Part shown: positions 54,392 through 62,581 of the stretch, piece by piece
Layout of the letters: each line of letters begins with the position of its first letter
Position numbering within the stretch: position 1 is the stretch's first letter
Source: Ilyobacter polytropus DSM 2926
GTDB taxonomy: Bacteria > Fusobacteriota > Fusobacteriia > Fusobacteriales > Fusobacteriaceae
Direction: 5' to 3'
Length of the DNA: 64,000 nt
Assembly (NCBI RefSeq): GCF_000165505.1
Contig: NC_014633.1
Span: 682,001 to 746,000, forward strand
Notes under the pieces: generated by a model
The model's database searches: none
The model's input: the letters and a program-made list of their open reading frames with translations, nothing else
What the model was told of the DNA's origin: nothing
Position numbers and translations under genes: made by a program

Positions 54392-55564
54392 ATGGCTATG
54401 ACATTAAGAGAATTATATGAATCTACCAATAAAAGAGATATAAAATTAATCGCTGGTAAAAACGGTTTAGACAATGTGGTAAGATGGGCACATATGATTG
54501 AGGGCAAAGAGATATCAACTTACTTGGAAGGACAAGAACTTTCTTTTGTTACTGGTATCGCTTTGGGCAAGGACGAAAGTTTATTTGAACTAGTTAAGCA
54601 TACTTATTATAATCAAGCTAGTGGTATGGTTATAAATATAGGACCTTATATCGAAGGTATCTCAGAAGAAATTTTACAGTTTTGTGACGAGAACGACTTT
54701 CCTCTCTTCCAAATTCCATGGCATATTTACATGGCTAATTTCATAAAAGATTTTTGTTATCAGATTACAATATCAGACAGGATTAATATAGAGTTACTGT
54801 CTGCAATTAAAAATGCTATATTTTTCCCTGATCAAGAAAATTTATATAAACCTCAATTGGAAATACACAATTTTAGTGCCAACTGGCCATACTGTATTGC
54901 AATTATAGAGATCTTGGAAAACTCTACCGGTGAAATAATTGGTGATGAAAAGAGAGCTAAGTTATTAAAAAATATAGAAAATATCCTTATCTACTCTTAT
55001 AAGAGAACCTTTATATTTGAATTAAAAGGCAGATTTGTTTTGGTATTTGCTGAATATAGTGAAGATGAGATAAGAAATATTGTTCACGAAATAAAAAGAA
55101 AGTGCAGGGAAATTTTAAAGAAGAAAAATAAAATGTATTTTTGTATCGGAGAAACTTCTAAAAATATTGACGATATTTCAAAAAGCTACCACCAGGCAAT
55201 AAGTATATTAAAACTGCAAAAGAAAAGAGAAAATAGTGATGAAATTACTGCCTATAGTGAACTAGGCCTATATAAATTACTTTTATCTATGGAAAACAAA
55301 GAGGCTATGAGTAATTACTACCAAGAAACCTTAGAACCTTTAGCCGAATATGATAAAATTAATGGAACAGACTATATGATAGTATTAGATACTTATTTAA
55401 AAAATAATTGCAGCGTTAAAGAGGTCGCTGCACAACTCTTCTATCATAGAAATTCAATTAATTATAAATTATCAAAAATACAGGAGATCCTATCTTGTGA
55501 TCTGTCTCAGCTTAACACAAGACTTGTTTATAGTATAGCCTTGATGCTTCGAGAAATTATATAA
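54392..55564 (+). CDS. PucR-family transcriptional regulator (copy 2)
   Basis: 390 residues, collinear with the protein at 47499 and highly similar throughout (K-L-I-A-G-K, R-W-A-H-M-I-E, F-P-L-F-Q-I-P-W-H, and Y-H-R-N-S-I-N-Y-K-L-S-K-I at the C-terminal helix-turn-helix). It is divergent from the permease operon, the classic position for its activator. GTGAGG is a modest ribosome site. The two copies suggest duplication around the cluster with separate inducers, or shared control. Confidence 0.88.
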   Translation: MAMTLRELYESTNKRDIKLIAGKNGLDNVVRWAHMIEGKEISTYLEGQELSFVTGIALGKDESLFELVKHTYYNQASGMVINIGPYIEGISEEILQFCDENDFPLFQIPWHIYMANFIKDFCYQITISDRINIELLSAIKNAIFFPDQENLYKPQLEIHNFSANWPYCIAIIEILENSTGEIIGDEKRAKLLKNIENILIYSYKRTFIFELKGRFVLVFAEYSEDEIRNIVHEIKRKCREILKKKNKMYFCIGETSKNIDDISKSYHQAISILKLQKKRENSDEITAYSELGLYKLLLSMENKEAMSNYYQETLEPLAEYDKINGTDYMIVLDTYLKNNCSVKEVAAQLFYHRNSINYKLSKIQEILSCDLSQLNTRLVYSIALMLREII

Positions 55565-55583
55565 ATATAGACTTTTAAATAGA

Positions 55584-55608
55584 AAAGCTGCAAATGGCGG
55601 CTTTTTTT
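55584..55608 (+). terminator. Terminator after PucR-2
   Basis: AAAGCTGC / GCGGCTTT, 8-bp stem with one wobble and a five-base loop, followed by a T-run; 20 bp after the stop. Confidence 0.85.
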
Positions 55609-55745
55609 AGTGCCTATAAATATTAATTAAAAGGATTATTGCAAAAACATAGAGCAAGCTAAAATTGACCGTTTTTATAAAAAAAATTACGACTAACAGA
55701 TTTTTATAGTATAATATCCAAAAGTGATTTTAGGGGGGAATAATT

Positions 55746-56672
55746 TTGGAGAGAATAATAAACAGTGTTACCTTGATAATGTTTCTCATGGGAACAGGTT
55801 GTTTTTTTGCTAGAAAAAATATTTTAGGAGAGCACAGCAATAAACTTTTTTCCTATTTAGTGCTGAATCTATGCCTGCCTTGCCTTATAATTTTAGGGCT
55901 TACAAGCCGTTTTACAAGAGAGGGATTGATGCAATCCACAGAGTGGCTCGGACTTTCTTTTGTAATACTATTAGCACTTATATTGGCAGCCAAGATCTTT
56001 AGTTTCAGCTCTTTCATAAAAAGAAAGGAACTTTTCCAACTTTCCTTTGTCTTTGCCAATACGGTATTTATAGGTCTACCGGTGAATATAGCCTTATTTG
56101 GAGACGAAAGCATACCTTATATATTCCTATACTATTTTGCCAACACTTGTTTCTTTTGGACCTATGGTGTCTATTGTGTCCGTGGAGGAGGAAGCATAAA
56201 AGACGGATTTAAAAAGCTTATGACTCCTGCTACCATATCCTTTTTCGTAGGTATTATTATGATTCTTTTAGACTTAAAAGTCCCTCCGTTTCTGGCAACT
56301 TATATGAAATATCTAGGAGGAATGACAACACCTCTGGCCATGCTCTACTTGGGAACGGCCATATACAGTCTCGGAATAAAATCTTTAAAACCAGATTTTG
56401 AAGGTCTGCTAGATCTTATATCCAAGTTTATCATAGCTCCTATAATAGCCCTGGTGCTTATAAAAATTGCCGATGGTTTTTTAACTCTTCCGGTTCTTTT
56501 GAAAAAGGTATATTTCATACAGACTACCATGCCTATAATGACCAATGTGGCCATTTTGAGCGGATACTACAATAAAAATCCAGAAGACGCCTCAAAAGTA
56601 GTTGGGCTTTCCACCATACTTGTTGTGGTGACTATACCAGTTTATGCTTTCCTTGCAGAGATTCTTTTTTAA
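55746..56672 (+). CDS. AEC (auxin efflux carrier) family transporter
   Basis: 308 residues, about 10 membrane segments in two repeats; L-N-L-C-L-P-C-L-I-I in the first and Q-T-T-M-P-I-M-T-N-V in the last are family-like. Bacterial AEC proteins move malate, malonate or similar acids. Start TTG 55746 follows GGGGGG. It is 70 bp upstream of a tartrate/D-malate dehydrogenase-type gene, so it probably carries the substrate or product of that enzyme. Confidence 0.84.
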   Translation: MERIINSVTLIMFLMGTGCFFARKNILGEHSNKLFSYLVLNLCLPCLIILGLTSRFTREGLMQSTEWLGLSFVILLALILAAKIFSFSSFIKRKELFQLSFVFANTVFIGLPVNIALFGDESIPYIFLYYFANTCFFWTYGVYCVRGGGSIKDGFKKLMTPATISFFVGIIMILLDLKVPPFLATYMKYLGGMTTPLAMLYLGTAIYSLGIKSLKPDFEGLLDLISKFIIAPIIALVLIKIADGFLTLPVLLKKVYFIQTTMPIMTNVAILSGYYNKNPEDASKVVGLSTILVVVTIPVYAFLAEILF

Positions 56673-56743
56673 ACTGAAATAAAGTTAAAAAAAGCATAAT
56701 TATGGGTAATTGTGCTTTTAATATAAAATACAGGGGGGACAAA

Positions 56744-57823
56744 ATGAAAAAATACAAAATCGCTGTAATTCCAGGAGATGGTATCGGAGTAGAAGTAATG
56801 AAAGAGGGAGTAAAAGTCCTAGAGACCTTGTCAAAACTCACAGGAGAAGTTGCCTTTGATTTCACATGGTTTGACTGGGGATGTGAATACTATCTAGAAA
56901 ATGGTAAAATGATGGACGATGACGGCCTCGAAAAACTTAAAAACTTTGATGCCATATTATTAGGGGCAGTTGGATTCCCAGGAGTTCCAGACCACGTTTC
57001 TCTAAGGGATCTGCTTTTAAAAATAAGACAGGGATTCGACCAATATATCAACTACAGACCTGTAAAACTTCTTTCGGAATTGGATTGTCCAATAAAAGGA
57101 AAAAAACCTGGGGACATAGACATGATCTTTATAAGAGAAAATACTGAAGGGGAGTATGCAGGTATCGGGGGAATAGAAAGAGAAGGCAAAGAAGAAGAAA
57201 TAGCTCTTCAGACAAGTGTCTTTACCCGTAAAACTACAGAAAAGGTAATGGACTACGCCTTTGACCTTGCTAAAAAGAGAAACAAGCTAAACCACCTTAC
57301 AAGTATAACAAAATCCAACGCCCTAAACCACAGCATGGTTTTCTGGGACAAGATTTTCAAAGAAAAGAAAGCTAACTATCCAGAGATAAAAACAGCAGAA
57401 TACCATGTAGATGCCGCTGCCATGTATATGATACAAAGACCTGAATCTTTTGATGTTGTTGTAGCCTCAAACTTATTTGGAGATATCCTTACTGACCTAG
57501 GAGCTGCCTTACAGGGTGGTCTTGGATTTGCAGCAGGAGCCAACATCAATCCTGATGGAAAGTATCCTTCTATGTTTGAACCAGTACACGGTTCTGCCCC
57601 TGAGATTGCTGGAAAAGGCCTAGCCAATCCTATAGCAATGATATGGACAATAAAAATTATGCTAGATTTCCTAGGACACGAGTCACTTGCAGATACTGTG
57701 ATGAAGGGTATAGAGGGATCTCTAGAGATGAGAGAGAAGCTTACTCCCGATATGGGTGGTAAAGGTTCTACTAGTCAGGTAGGAGAGATCATCTGCGATA
57801 TCATGAGTAAAAAACTTAATTAG
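56744..57823 (+). CDS. Beta-decarboxylating dehydrogenase, tartrate/D-malate type
   Basis: 359 residues. Isocitrate/isopropylmalate-dehydrogenase family: I-P-G-D-G-I-G at the N-terminus, R-E-N-T-E-G-E-Y-A-G-I-G-G (closer to TtuC/DmlA than to LeuB), the lysine in T-K-S-N-A, and D-V-V-V-A-S-N-L-F-G-D-I-L-T-D binding Mg2+. It would oxidise and decarboxylate D-malate or tartrate with NAD+. No leu genes lie nearby and an acid transporter precedes it. ATG 56744 follows AGGGGGG; the Met at 56702 lacks a site. Confidence 0.85.
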   Translation: MKKYKIAVIPGDGIGVEVMKEGVKVLETLSKLTGEVAFDFTWFDWGCEYYLENGKMMDDDGLEKLKNFDAILLGAVGFPGVPDHVSLRDLLLKIRQGFDQYINYRPVKLLSELDCPIKGKKPGDIDMIFIRENTEGEYAGIGGIEREGKEEEIALQTSVFTRKTTEKVMDYAFDLAKKRNKLNHLTSITKSNALNHSMVFWDKIFKEKKANYPEIKTAEYHVDAAAMYMIQRPESFDVVVASNLFGDILTDLGAALQGGLGFAAGANINPDGKYPSMFEPVHGSAPEIAGKGLANPIAMIWTIKIMLDFLGHESLADTVMKGIEGSLEMREKLTPDMGGKGSTSQVGEIICDIMSKKLN

Positions 57824-57835
57824 TAAATTTATATT

Positions 57836-57887
57836 AAAAAGTTCCCTGAGACTCTGTTGTAAAATGCAGAGTACAGGGAACTTTTTT
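57836..57887. terminator. Bidirectional terminator
   Basis: AAAAAGTTCCCTG / CAGGGAACTTTTT with an inner ACTCTG/CAGAGT helix, between the convergent dehydrogenase and DMT genes; T-runs on both strands. It abuts the DMT stop codon. Confidence 0.9.
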
Positions 57888-58809
57888 ATAGGGTAGTCGT
57901 TTTTGGCTTAAATAATTTTTCAAAGGATATTTTCTTGTCATTAATAAGGACACCAGAAAGGATAAGAAGACCTCCTGTAATCATGAGCGGAGTAATTTTC
58001 TCATCTAAAATAACCACAGAAGATATCATAGCCACAAGCGGTATCAAATAGATAAAGTTCGTTGTCTTTATTATCCCTATTATGTTTATTGACCTGCTCC
58101 ACATTATAAAGCAGATGGAAGAAGCCACTAAAGCAAGATAAAATATGCTAAACGAAACATCTTTATTAAACAAATACTCAAAATGTATTTTTACCTTGAG
58201 TAAGTAAAGTCCAGGTAACATAAACATAAGGCCGTAAAAAAATGTCTTTCTGACAACTAATAGTCCTGAGTAGCTTTTATCCACCTTTCTCAGAAGGTTG
58301 GAGTAGATAGCCCAAATAATGGAGCATACTACGGCCAAAATATCCCCTATAGGATTAATTTTCAAAACTTTGTTTCCATTATAAAGTATTAGGAATATCC
58401 CTGTTATGGCCAGGGCAAAGCCCAAAATAAGGTTTTTATCAAACTTTTCGTCCTCAGTGGTAAAATGAGCTATTATCGATGAGAATATCGGTATAGAGGA
58501 TACTATAAGCCCCACATTAGAAGCCGAAGTATATTTTAGTGCCATATTTTCCACTAGAAAGTAAAGCATTCCTCCTGTAAGTCCTAATAACAAAAACAAC
58601 TTCTCTTCCTGAAAATTAAATTTAAAATTAAATTTAAAATTAAATGTTGGCTTTACAATCAACAAAAATAAATAAGCTATCAAAAATCTCAGAAAAAGCA
58701 CTTCGAACGGTGTAAAATAATTTAACAAATTTTTGGTGATTGCATAAGTTGTACCCCATACAAATATCGTTATAAATGCCATTGTGTATCCTATATATTT
58801 ACTATTCAT
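57886..58809 (-). CDS. EamA/DMT-family transporter
   Basis: 307 residues, ten hydrophobic segments in two EamA repeats (F-V-W-G-T-T-Y-A-I and I-I-W-A-I-Y-S-N-L-L at equivalent places). Probably a metabolite exporter; substrate not readable. A cytoplasmic loop near residues 56-67 carries F-N-F-K-F-N-F-K-F-N-F-Q, encoded by a 12-bp tandem repeat (58617-58646) that could change length by slippage. Confidence 0.86.
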   Translation of the reverse strand: MNSKYIGYTMAFITIFVWGTTYAITKNLLNYFTPFEVLFLRFLIAYLFLLIVKPTFNFKFNFKFNFQEEKLFLLLGLTGGMLYFLVENMALKYTSASNVGLIVSSIPIFSSIIAHFTTEDEKFDKNLILGFALAITGIFLILYNGNKVLKINPIGDILAVVCSIIWAIYSNLLRKVDKSYSGLLVVRKTFFYGLMFMLPGLYLLKVKIHFEYLFNKDVSFSIFYLALVASSICFIMWSRSINIIGIIKTTNFIYLIPLVAMISSVVILDEKITPLMITGGLLILSGVLINDKKISFEKLFKPKTTTL

Positions 58810-58893
58810 ACTGCCCCCTATACTATTCTAACTATATGTATATCTATTTAACATAAATCTTTACGACAAAACTACTGCTCTCACCTTATCATC

Positions 58894-59676
58894 CTATCCT
58901 ATTTTCAGACACCTCATAGAAAGAGATGAGTGGTGTATTTCATCATAGAAAAACTCAGTTTTTTCTCCCGGTGTCTGCATAGCTGCAACATAAATCAAAG
59001 GAAGATAGTGTTCATCTGTAGGAAGGGAAAGTTCTGCACATTCTCCTGCATTTTTATAATCAATAAGATTATTATGTTTATCACTACTTACAGAGTCTGC
59101 TATATATCTGTCAAATTCCACAGCCCAGGAATACGGTTCTGATAAAGTTTCCTTCCCTATATTCTTTAGATTATGTACGATATTGCCGCTTCCTATTACC
59201 AACACTCCCATGTCTCTCAGAAAAGAAAGTTTTTTACCAAGCTGATAATGAGAATCTACGTCTAAATCTACATCCAAACTCAACTGCAGTACAGGAATAT
59301 CTCCATCTGGGAAGATATGAATCAGAATTCCCCACGAACCATGATCTAGGCCCCAGTAATCTACTCCAGTTACTATGGCGCCTTCTGCATTTAAAGTCTC
59401 TATTATATAGTTTGACAGTTTCTCATTTCCTTTAGGCTGATATATAACATTATAAAGTTCCCTTGGAAAACCGTAAAAGTCATATATTTGCTTGGGATCA
59501 TCAGATAAAGTTATACTTGTTCCCTTTGTCTGCCAGTGTGCGGATATTACGACAATGGCGTCAGGTTTTTCTATAGTTTCAGATATTTTCTTCAGTGATT
59601 TTGTGAAGTTATTGTATGAAATGGCATTCATGGGATTGCCGTGACCTATAAATAAAACAGGTTGTTTTCTATTCAT
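58894..59676 (-). CDS. ygiD: DODA-type extradiol ring-opening dioxygenase family protein
   Basis: 260 residues, the size of YgiD/4,5-DOPA dioxygenase. Metal and catalytic histidines appear in I-G-H-G-N-P-M-N-A, I-S-A-H-W, L-D-H-G-S-W-G, G-S-G-N-I-V-H-N and D-E-H-Y-L-P-L. The family opens catechol rings with oxygen, odd for an anaerobe, so the physiological reaction may differ. The ATG follows GGAGG. Monocistronic by appearance. Confidence 0.88.
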   Translation of the reverse strand: MNRKQPVLFIGHGNPMNAISYNNFTKSLKKISETIEKPDAIVVISAHWQTKGTSITLSDDPKQIYDFYGFPRELYNVIYQPKGNEKLSNYIIETLNAEGAIVTGVDYWGLDHGSWGILIHIFPDGDIPVLQLSLDVDLDVDSHYQLGKKLSFLRDMGVLVIGSGNIVHNLKNIGKETLSEPYSWAVEFDRYIADSVSSDKHNNLIDYKNAGECAELSLPTDEHYLPLIYVAAMQTPGEKTEFFYDEIHHSSLSMRCLKIG

Positions 59677-60155
59677 AATGTGCCTCCAAATGCAGATGCA
59701 ATGTATTTCTTTTTATATTATATACGATTCCTCTTATTTTACCCACATAATTATTTTATTTTGGGCCATAATGCCCAACTTATCAACAGAAATCATCATA
59801 ATCCCCTTTTGCATATATCAAATATATAGGTAGGCTATATATTATATAATTGCATTTATTTTTAAAAACAGCTATACTTCATATATAGAATAAATAAAAA
59901 AATATTTTTACATCAACTAAATCAATTTAAACATTTGTATAAATTACAGGAGGTGGTTAATTTGCATAAGATTACCTCATTACCTGGATTTGGAAGATAC
60001 TCAAAAATATGAGGAAATAATTAAACTTAAGTAAAAAATGGGGGAAGTACTTCTAGTAGTACTAGCATAATGAAAAACTCATTATGCGTTTGTAGCGTTG
60101 TAATTGTCAACCAAAATGGTTGATACTGAAATCGCAAAGTAGGAGGGTGATTTTT
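59677..60155. other. Intergenic region with structured leader
   Basis: AT-rich to about 59940, then a possible 16-residue frame at 59962-60012 (TTG start after AGGAGG; L-H-K-I-T-S-L-P-G-F-G-R-Y-S-K-I). Hairpins GCATAATGA/TCATTATGC (60065-60087) and TCAACC/GGTTGA (60107-60123) precede the next gene. The peptide may be a remnant, since K-Y-E-E-I-I-K-L continues in the next frame. Confidence 0.4.
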
Positions 60156-60494
60156 ATGAAAAACTTAAACACAATGGATACCGAGGTATTTTACGAATAT
60201 AAGGAATTAATAATGGACACAAACCACAATGTATATGATGGTGCAGGATCTAGTGAAAACTGTGAAATAATTGAAGAAATTTACAGATTTGAACCAAAAA
60301 CAGATGCTTTTGAAGATATGAAAAATCTTATAGAGGACACAAACCACAATGTATATGACGGTGTTTCTGATTCTGTTCTTTACTGTGATGCAAAGGAAGA
60401 GATCTATAGATTTGAAGAACCAGAGGTTTTCCAAGAGATAAAAGATCTTATAGAAGATACAAACCACTATGTATATGATGGTGTTGCAGTCTAA
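60156..60494 (+). CDS. Three-repeat protein with D-T-N-H-N-V-Y-D-G motif
   Basis: 112 residues, very acidic, no signal or membrane segment. A ~37-residue unit is repeated three times, each ending (L-I)-x-D-T-N-H-(N/Y)-V-Y-D-G and each preceded by an E-I-Y-R-F-E-like segment (twice complete). ATG 60156 follows AGGAGGGTG; an in-frame Met at 60120 has no site. I do not recognise the family. Near-identical repeats suggest recent internal duplication. A repeated substrate, peptide-precursor or metal-binding unit are all open; no modification enzyme is adjacent. Confidence 0.7.
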   Translation: MKNLNTMDTEVFYEYKELIMDTNHNVYDGAGSSENCEIIEEIYRFEPKTDAFEDMKNLIEDTNHNVYDGVSDSVLYCDAKEEIYRFEEPEVFQEIKDLIEDTNHYVYDGVAV

Positions 60495-60521
60495 TTGGTG
60501 ATTTAATAAATATTTAAAATA

Positions 60522-60545
60522 AAATCTCAGATATACCTGGGATTT
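60522..60545 (+). terminator. Terminator after the three-repeat gene
   Basis: AAATCTCAG / CTGGGATTT with a six-base loop and a following T-rich tract, 28 bp after the stop. Confidence 0.8.
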
Positions 60546-60573
60546 TTTATTTTTTTGCAAATTTTTTAGTATA

Positions 60574-60612
60574 AATATAAACAAGACGCCTTAAAGACGC
60601 CTTGTTTATATT
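60574..60612. terminator. Terminator after efp
   Basis: A 12-bp stem AATATAAACAAG / CTTGTTTATATT just past the efp stop, with a GC-rich loop that holds GACGCC twice. Confidence 0.75.
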
Positions 60613-60623
60613 AAAAAGATATT

Positions 60624-61190
60624 TTATTTATTGTTTACTCTCTCTAAGTACTCACCATTTCTTGTATCGATTCTGATAACATCTCCGATATTTACAAAAA
60701 GTGGTACACTTAACTCATATCCAGTCTCTATAGTAGCAGGCTTTAGAACCTTTCCAGTAGTATCTCCTCTTAGTCCTGGCTCTGTGTAAGTAACTTCTCT
60801 CTCTACAGAGTTTGGAAGTTCTACACCTACAGGTCTCTCTTCATATAACAGGATATCTATGAACATTTCTTCTTTTAGGTAATTCGTAGCGTCTCCTAAA
60901 TCATCAGCTGTAAGAGCTATCTGCTCAAAAGTTTCCTGATCCATAAAGTTGTAGTCTCCTCCAACTTCATATAAGAATTGCATTGTTTTTTTGTCAAGTC
61001 TGATATCTTCAAGCTTATCTGCTGCTTTCATAACGTCTTCTTTTACCTGACCTGTAATAAGATTTTTCATTTTGAATTTTACAACTGCAGAGTTTCTCCC
61101 TGATTTGTTGTAAGTAGCCTTTTGAATTATAAATACTTCTTCACCTATTTTGATGATATTTCCAGATGAAATTTCTTGTGCTGTTTTCAA
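60624..61190 (-). CDS. efp: Elongation factor P
   Basis: 188 residues, three beta-barrel domains. Rescues ribosomes stalled at polyproline. The tip of domain I reads N-K-S-G-R-N-S-A, with Arg where EpmA-type EF-P has Lys. This is the residue that EarP rhamnosylates, and earP is the next gene upstream. C-terminal signature G-D-V-I-R-I-D-T-R-N-G-E-Y is intact. The gene starts after AGGAGG. Confidence 0.96.
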   Translation of the reverse strand: MKTAQEISSGNIIKIGEEVFIIQKATYNKSGRNSAVVKFKMKNLITGQVKEDVMKAADKLEDIRLDKKTMQFLYEVGGDYNFMDQETFEQIALTADDLGDATNYLKEEMFIDILLYEERPVGVELPNSVEREVTYTEPGLRGDTTGKVLKPATIETGYELSVPLFVNIGDVIRIDTRNGEYLERVNNK

Positions 61191-61308
61191 TGTTATATCC
61201 TCCTAGTTCCTTTTTCTATATTGTATCACAGTCTTAAAAGATTGGCAAAGTGAATATTTCATTGAAAATTTCAGTGATAACAGTTCTTTTAGACAGATAC
61301 TTTTAATT

Positions 61309-62469
61309 TTAAAAATCATTTTCAGAAAGCTTTTCCTTCAAAAAACAAAGAAGTTTATCTGCTAAGTTTCCGTTTTTTTTGACATAATCTGATATGTATT
61401 CAAAGGCTTTTTTCTCTTTTTCAAAATTTTCAAAAAAATCAGAAAAATCTTCTTCTTCAAGATTATAATGATTTTCGGTTCTGCAGTTATAGTTATAGGT
61501 TATCTTTGAATACTTTTCATAAAAATCTACCGGGGTTTTATCCTTTAAAAATGATAAAAAACCTTTTACCTTATTTAAATGCTCTTTTTCTTCCTGACAG
61601 TAGGCATGCCATAGAAATGGGACTCGTGAAACTATTGCTCTAGAGAAACTCTCCTCACCTCTGACAAAGTTGAAATCTGAGTTATTCAAAATTTCATCAT
61701 AAAGGTTTTGTTCTACATAATCCATAAATATTATTTTTGTATTTTTAAGAGCTTTAATATTTTTTGTGATTAAAAAACCATTTTTACTCATATCTCCAAA
61801 TATCAAAAGAATTATTTTTTTGTCAAAATTTTCAAGGGTATCTAGAAAGTTTTGAAAATTGTATTCATATGAGAAAATAGTCCCTACGAACGTATCCTTA
61901 TCTACCACCAAATCAGAATTGACTGGAAAAAATTTTTCTGAATGACTAGATATCACCTTATTAAAAAACTCGACTCTATCTATGACAGGAACCTGATTAT
62001 CTATAATTAAGCCGCCACTCCAATTTTCAAATCCAGGCATATAAAAATATTTTTTTACACCTTTTACATTGATATAAGAGCTTTGAAGATGGTACTCTTT
62101 TGCCCACTCTTCTGCTGTTAGATATTCAATATTTATGACTATCTTTAATTCTTCAGAAGAATTTTCAAGATAAACTTCTGGTATGTCACATCCATAGGCC
62201 TCTATAGCCACCTCTGAGTTCCCAGCCTTTTTGTAGTCCTCTGAACTCATTATTGTCATATCATAATATGTTATATCTTCTATTATCTGGATTTTTTCCC
62301 CTACAATGATGTTTTTATTTATTTTTGAAAAAGTCTCTGCATCATTAAAAAAAACCCTCACCCTGGCATCTTTCTCTTTTCTTTTTATCTCCTTTGCCAG
62401 CCTGTAGACAAAGCCTATATCACCGAAATTATCTATTATATCACAGAATATATCTATACTTTTTAACAT
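61309..62469 (-). CDS. earP: EF-P arginine rhamnosyltransferase
   Basis: 386 residues. EarP (formerly DUF2331), a GT-B glycosyltransferase that adds rhamnose from dTDP-rhamnose to the EF-P tip arginine. N-terminal I-F-C-D-I-I-D-N-F-G-D-I-G-F-V-Y-R-L-A, N-I-E-Y-L-T-A-E-E-W, F-Y-M-P-G-F and the late F-V-R-G-E-E-S-F-S-R-A are family hallmarks. efp lies 118 bp downstream on the same strand, matching the Arg in EF-P. RmlABCD genes for the sugar donor are not in this window. Confidence 0.92.
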   Translation of the reverse strand: MLKSIDIFCDIIDNFGDIGFVYRLAKEIKRKEKDARVRVFFNDAETFSKINKNIIVGEKIQIIEDITYYDMTIMSSEDYKKAGNSEVAIEAYGCDIPEVYLENSSEELKIVINIEYLTAEEWAKEYHLQSSYINVKGVKKYFYMPGFENWSGGLIIDNQVPVIDRVEFFNKVISSHSEKFFPVNSDLVVDKDTFVGTIFSYEYNFQNFLDTLENFDKKIILLIFGDMSKNGFLITKNIKALKNTKIIFMDYVEQNLYDEILNNSDFNFVRGEESFSRAIVSRVPFLWHAYCQEEKEHLNKVKGFLSFLKDKTPVDFYEKYSKITYNYNCRTENHYNLEEEDFSDFFENFEKEKKAFEYISDYVKKNGNLADKLLCFLKEKLSENDF

Positions 62470-62581
62470 TTCATCCCTCTGTCATCTATTTAAATTTTCC
62501 AAAGTAAATTCTTCGGACAACTTCATTATATCAGTTTTTCAGTCAGAATATGTAGAATAATCTTAAAATTAAATGGTCGTA

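Noticed and set aside
60207-60584. 125-residue frame antisense to the three-repeat protein
   Set aside because: Repeats mirror those of the sense gene, which has a strong start site and terminator; the antisense frame has neither.
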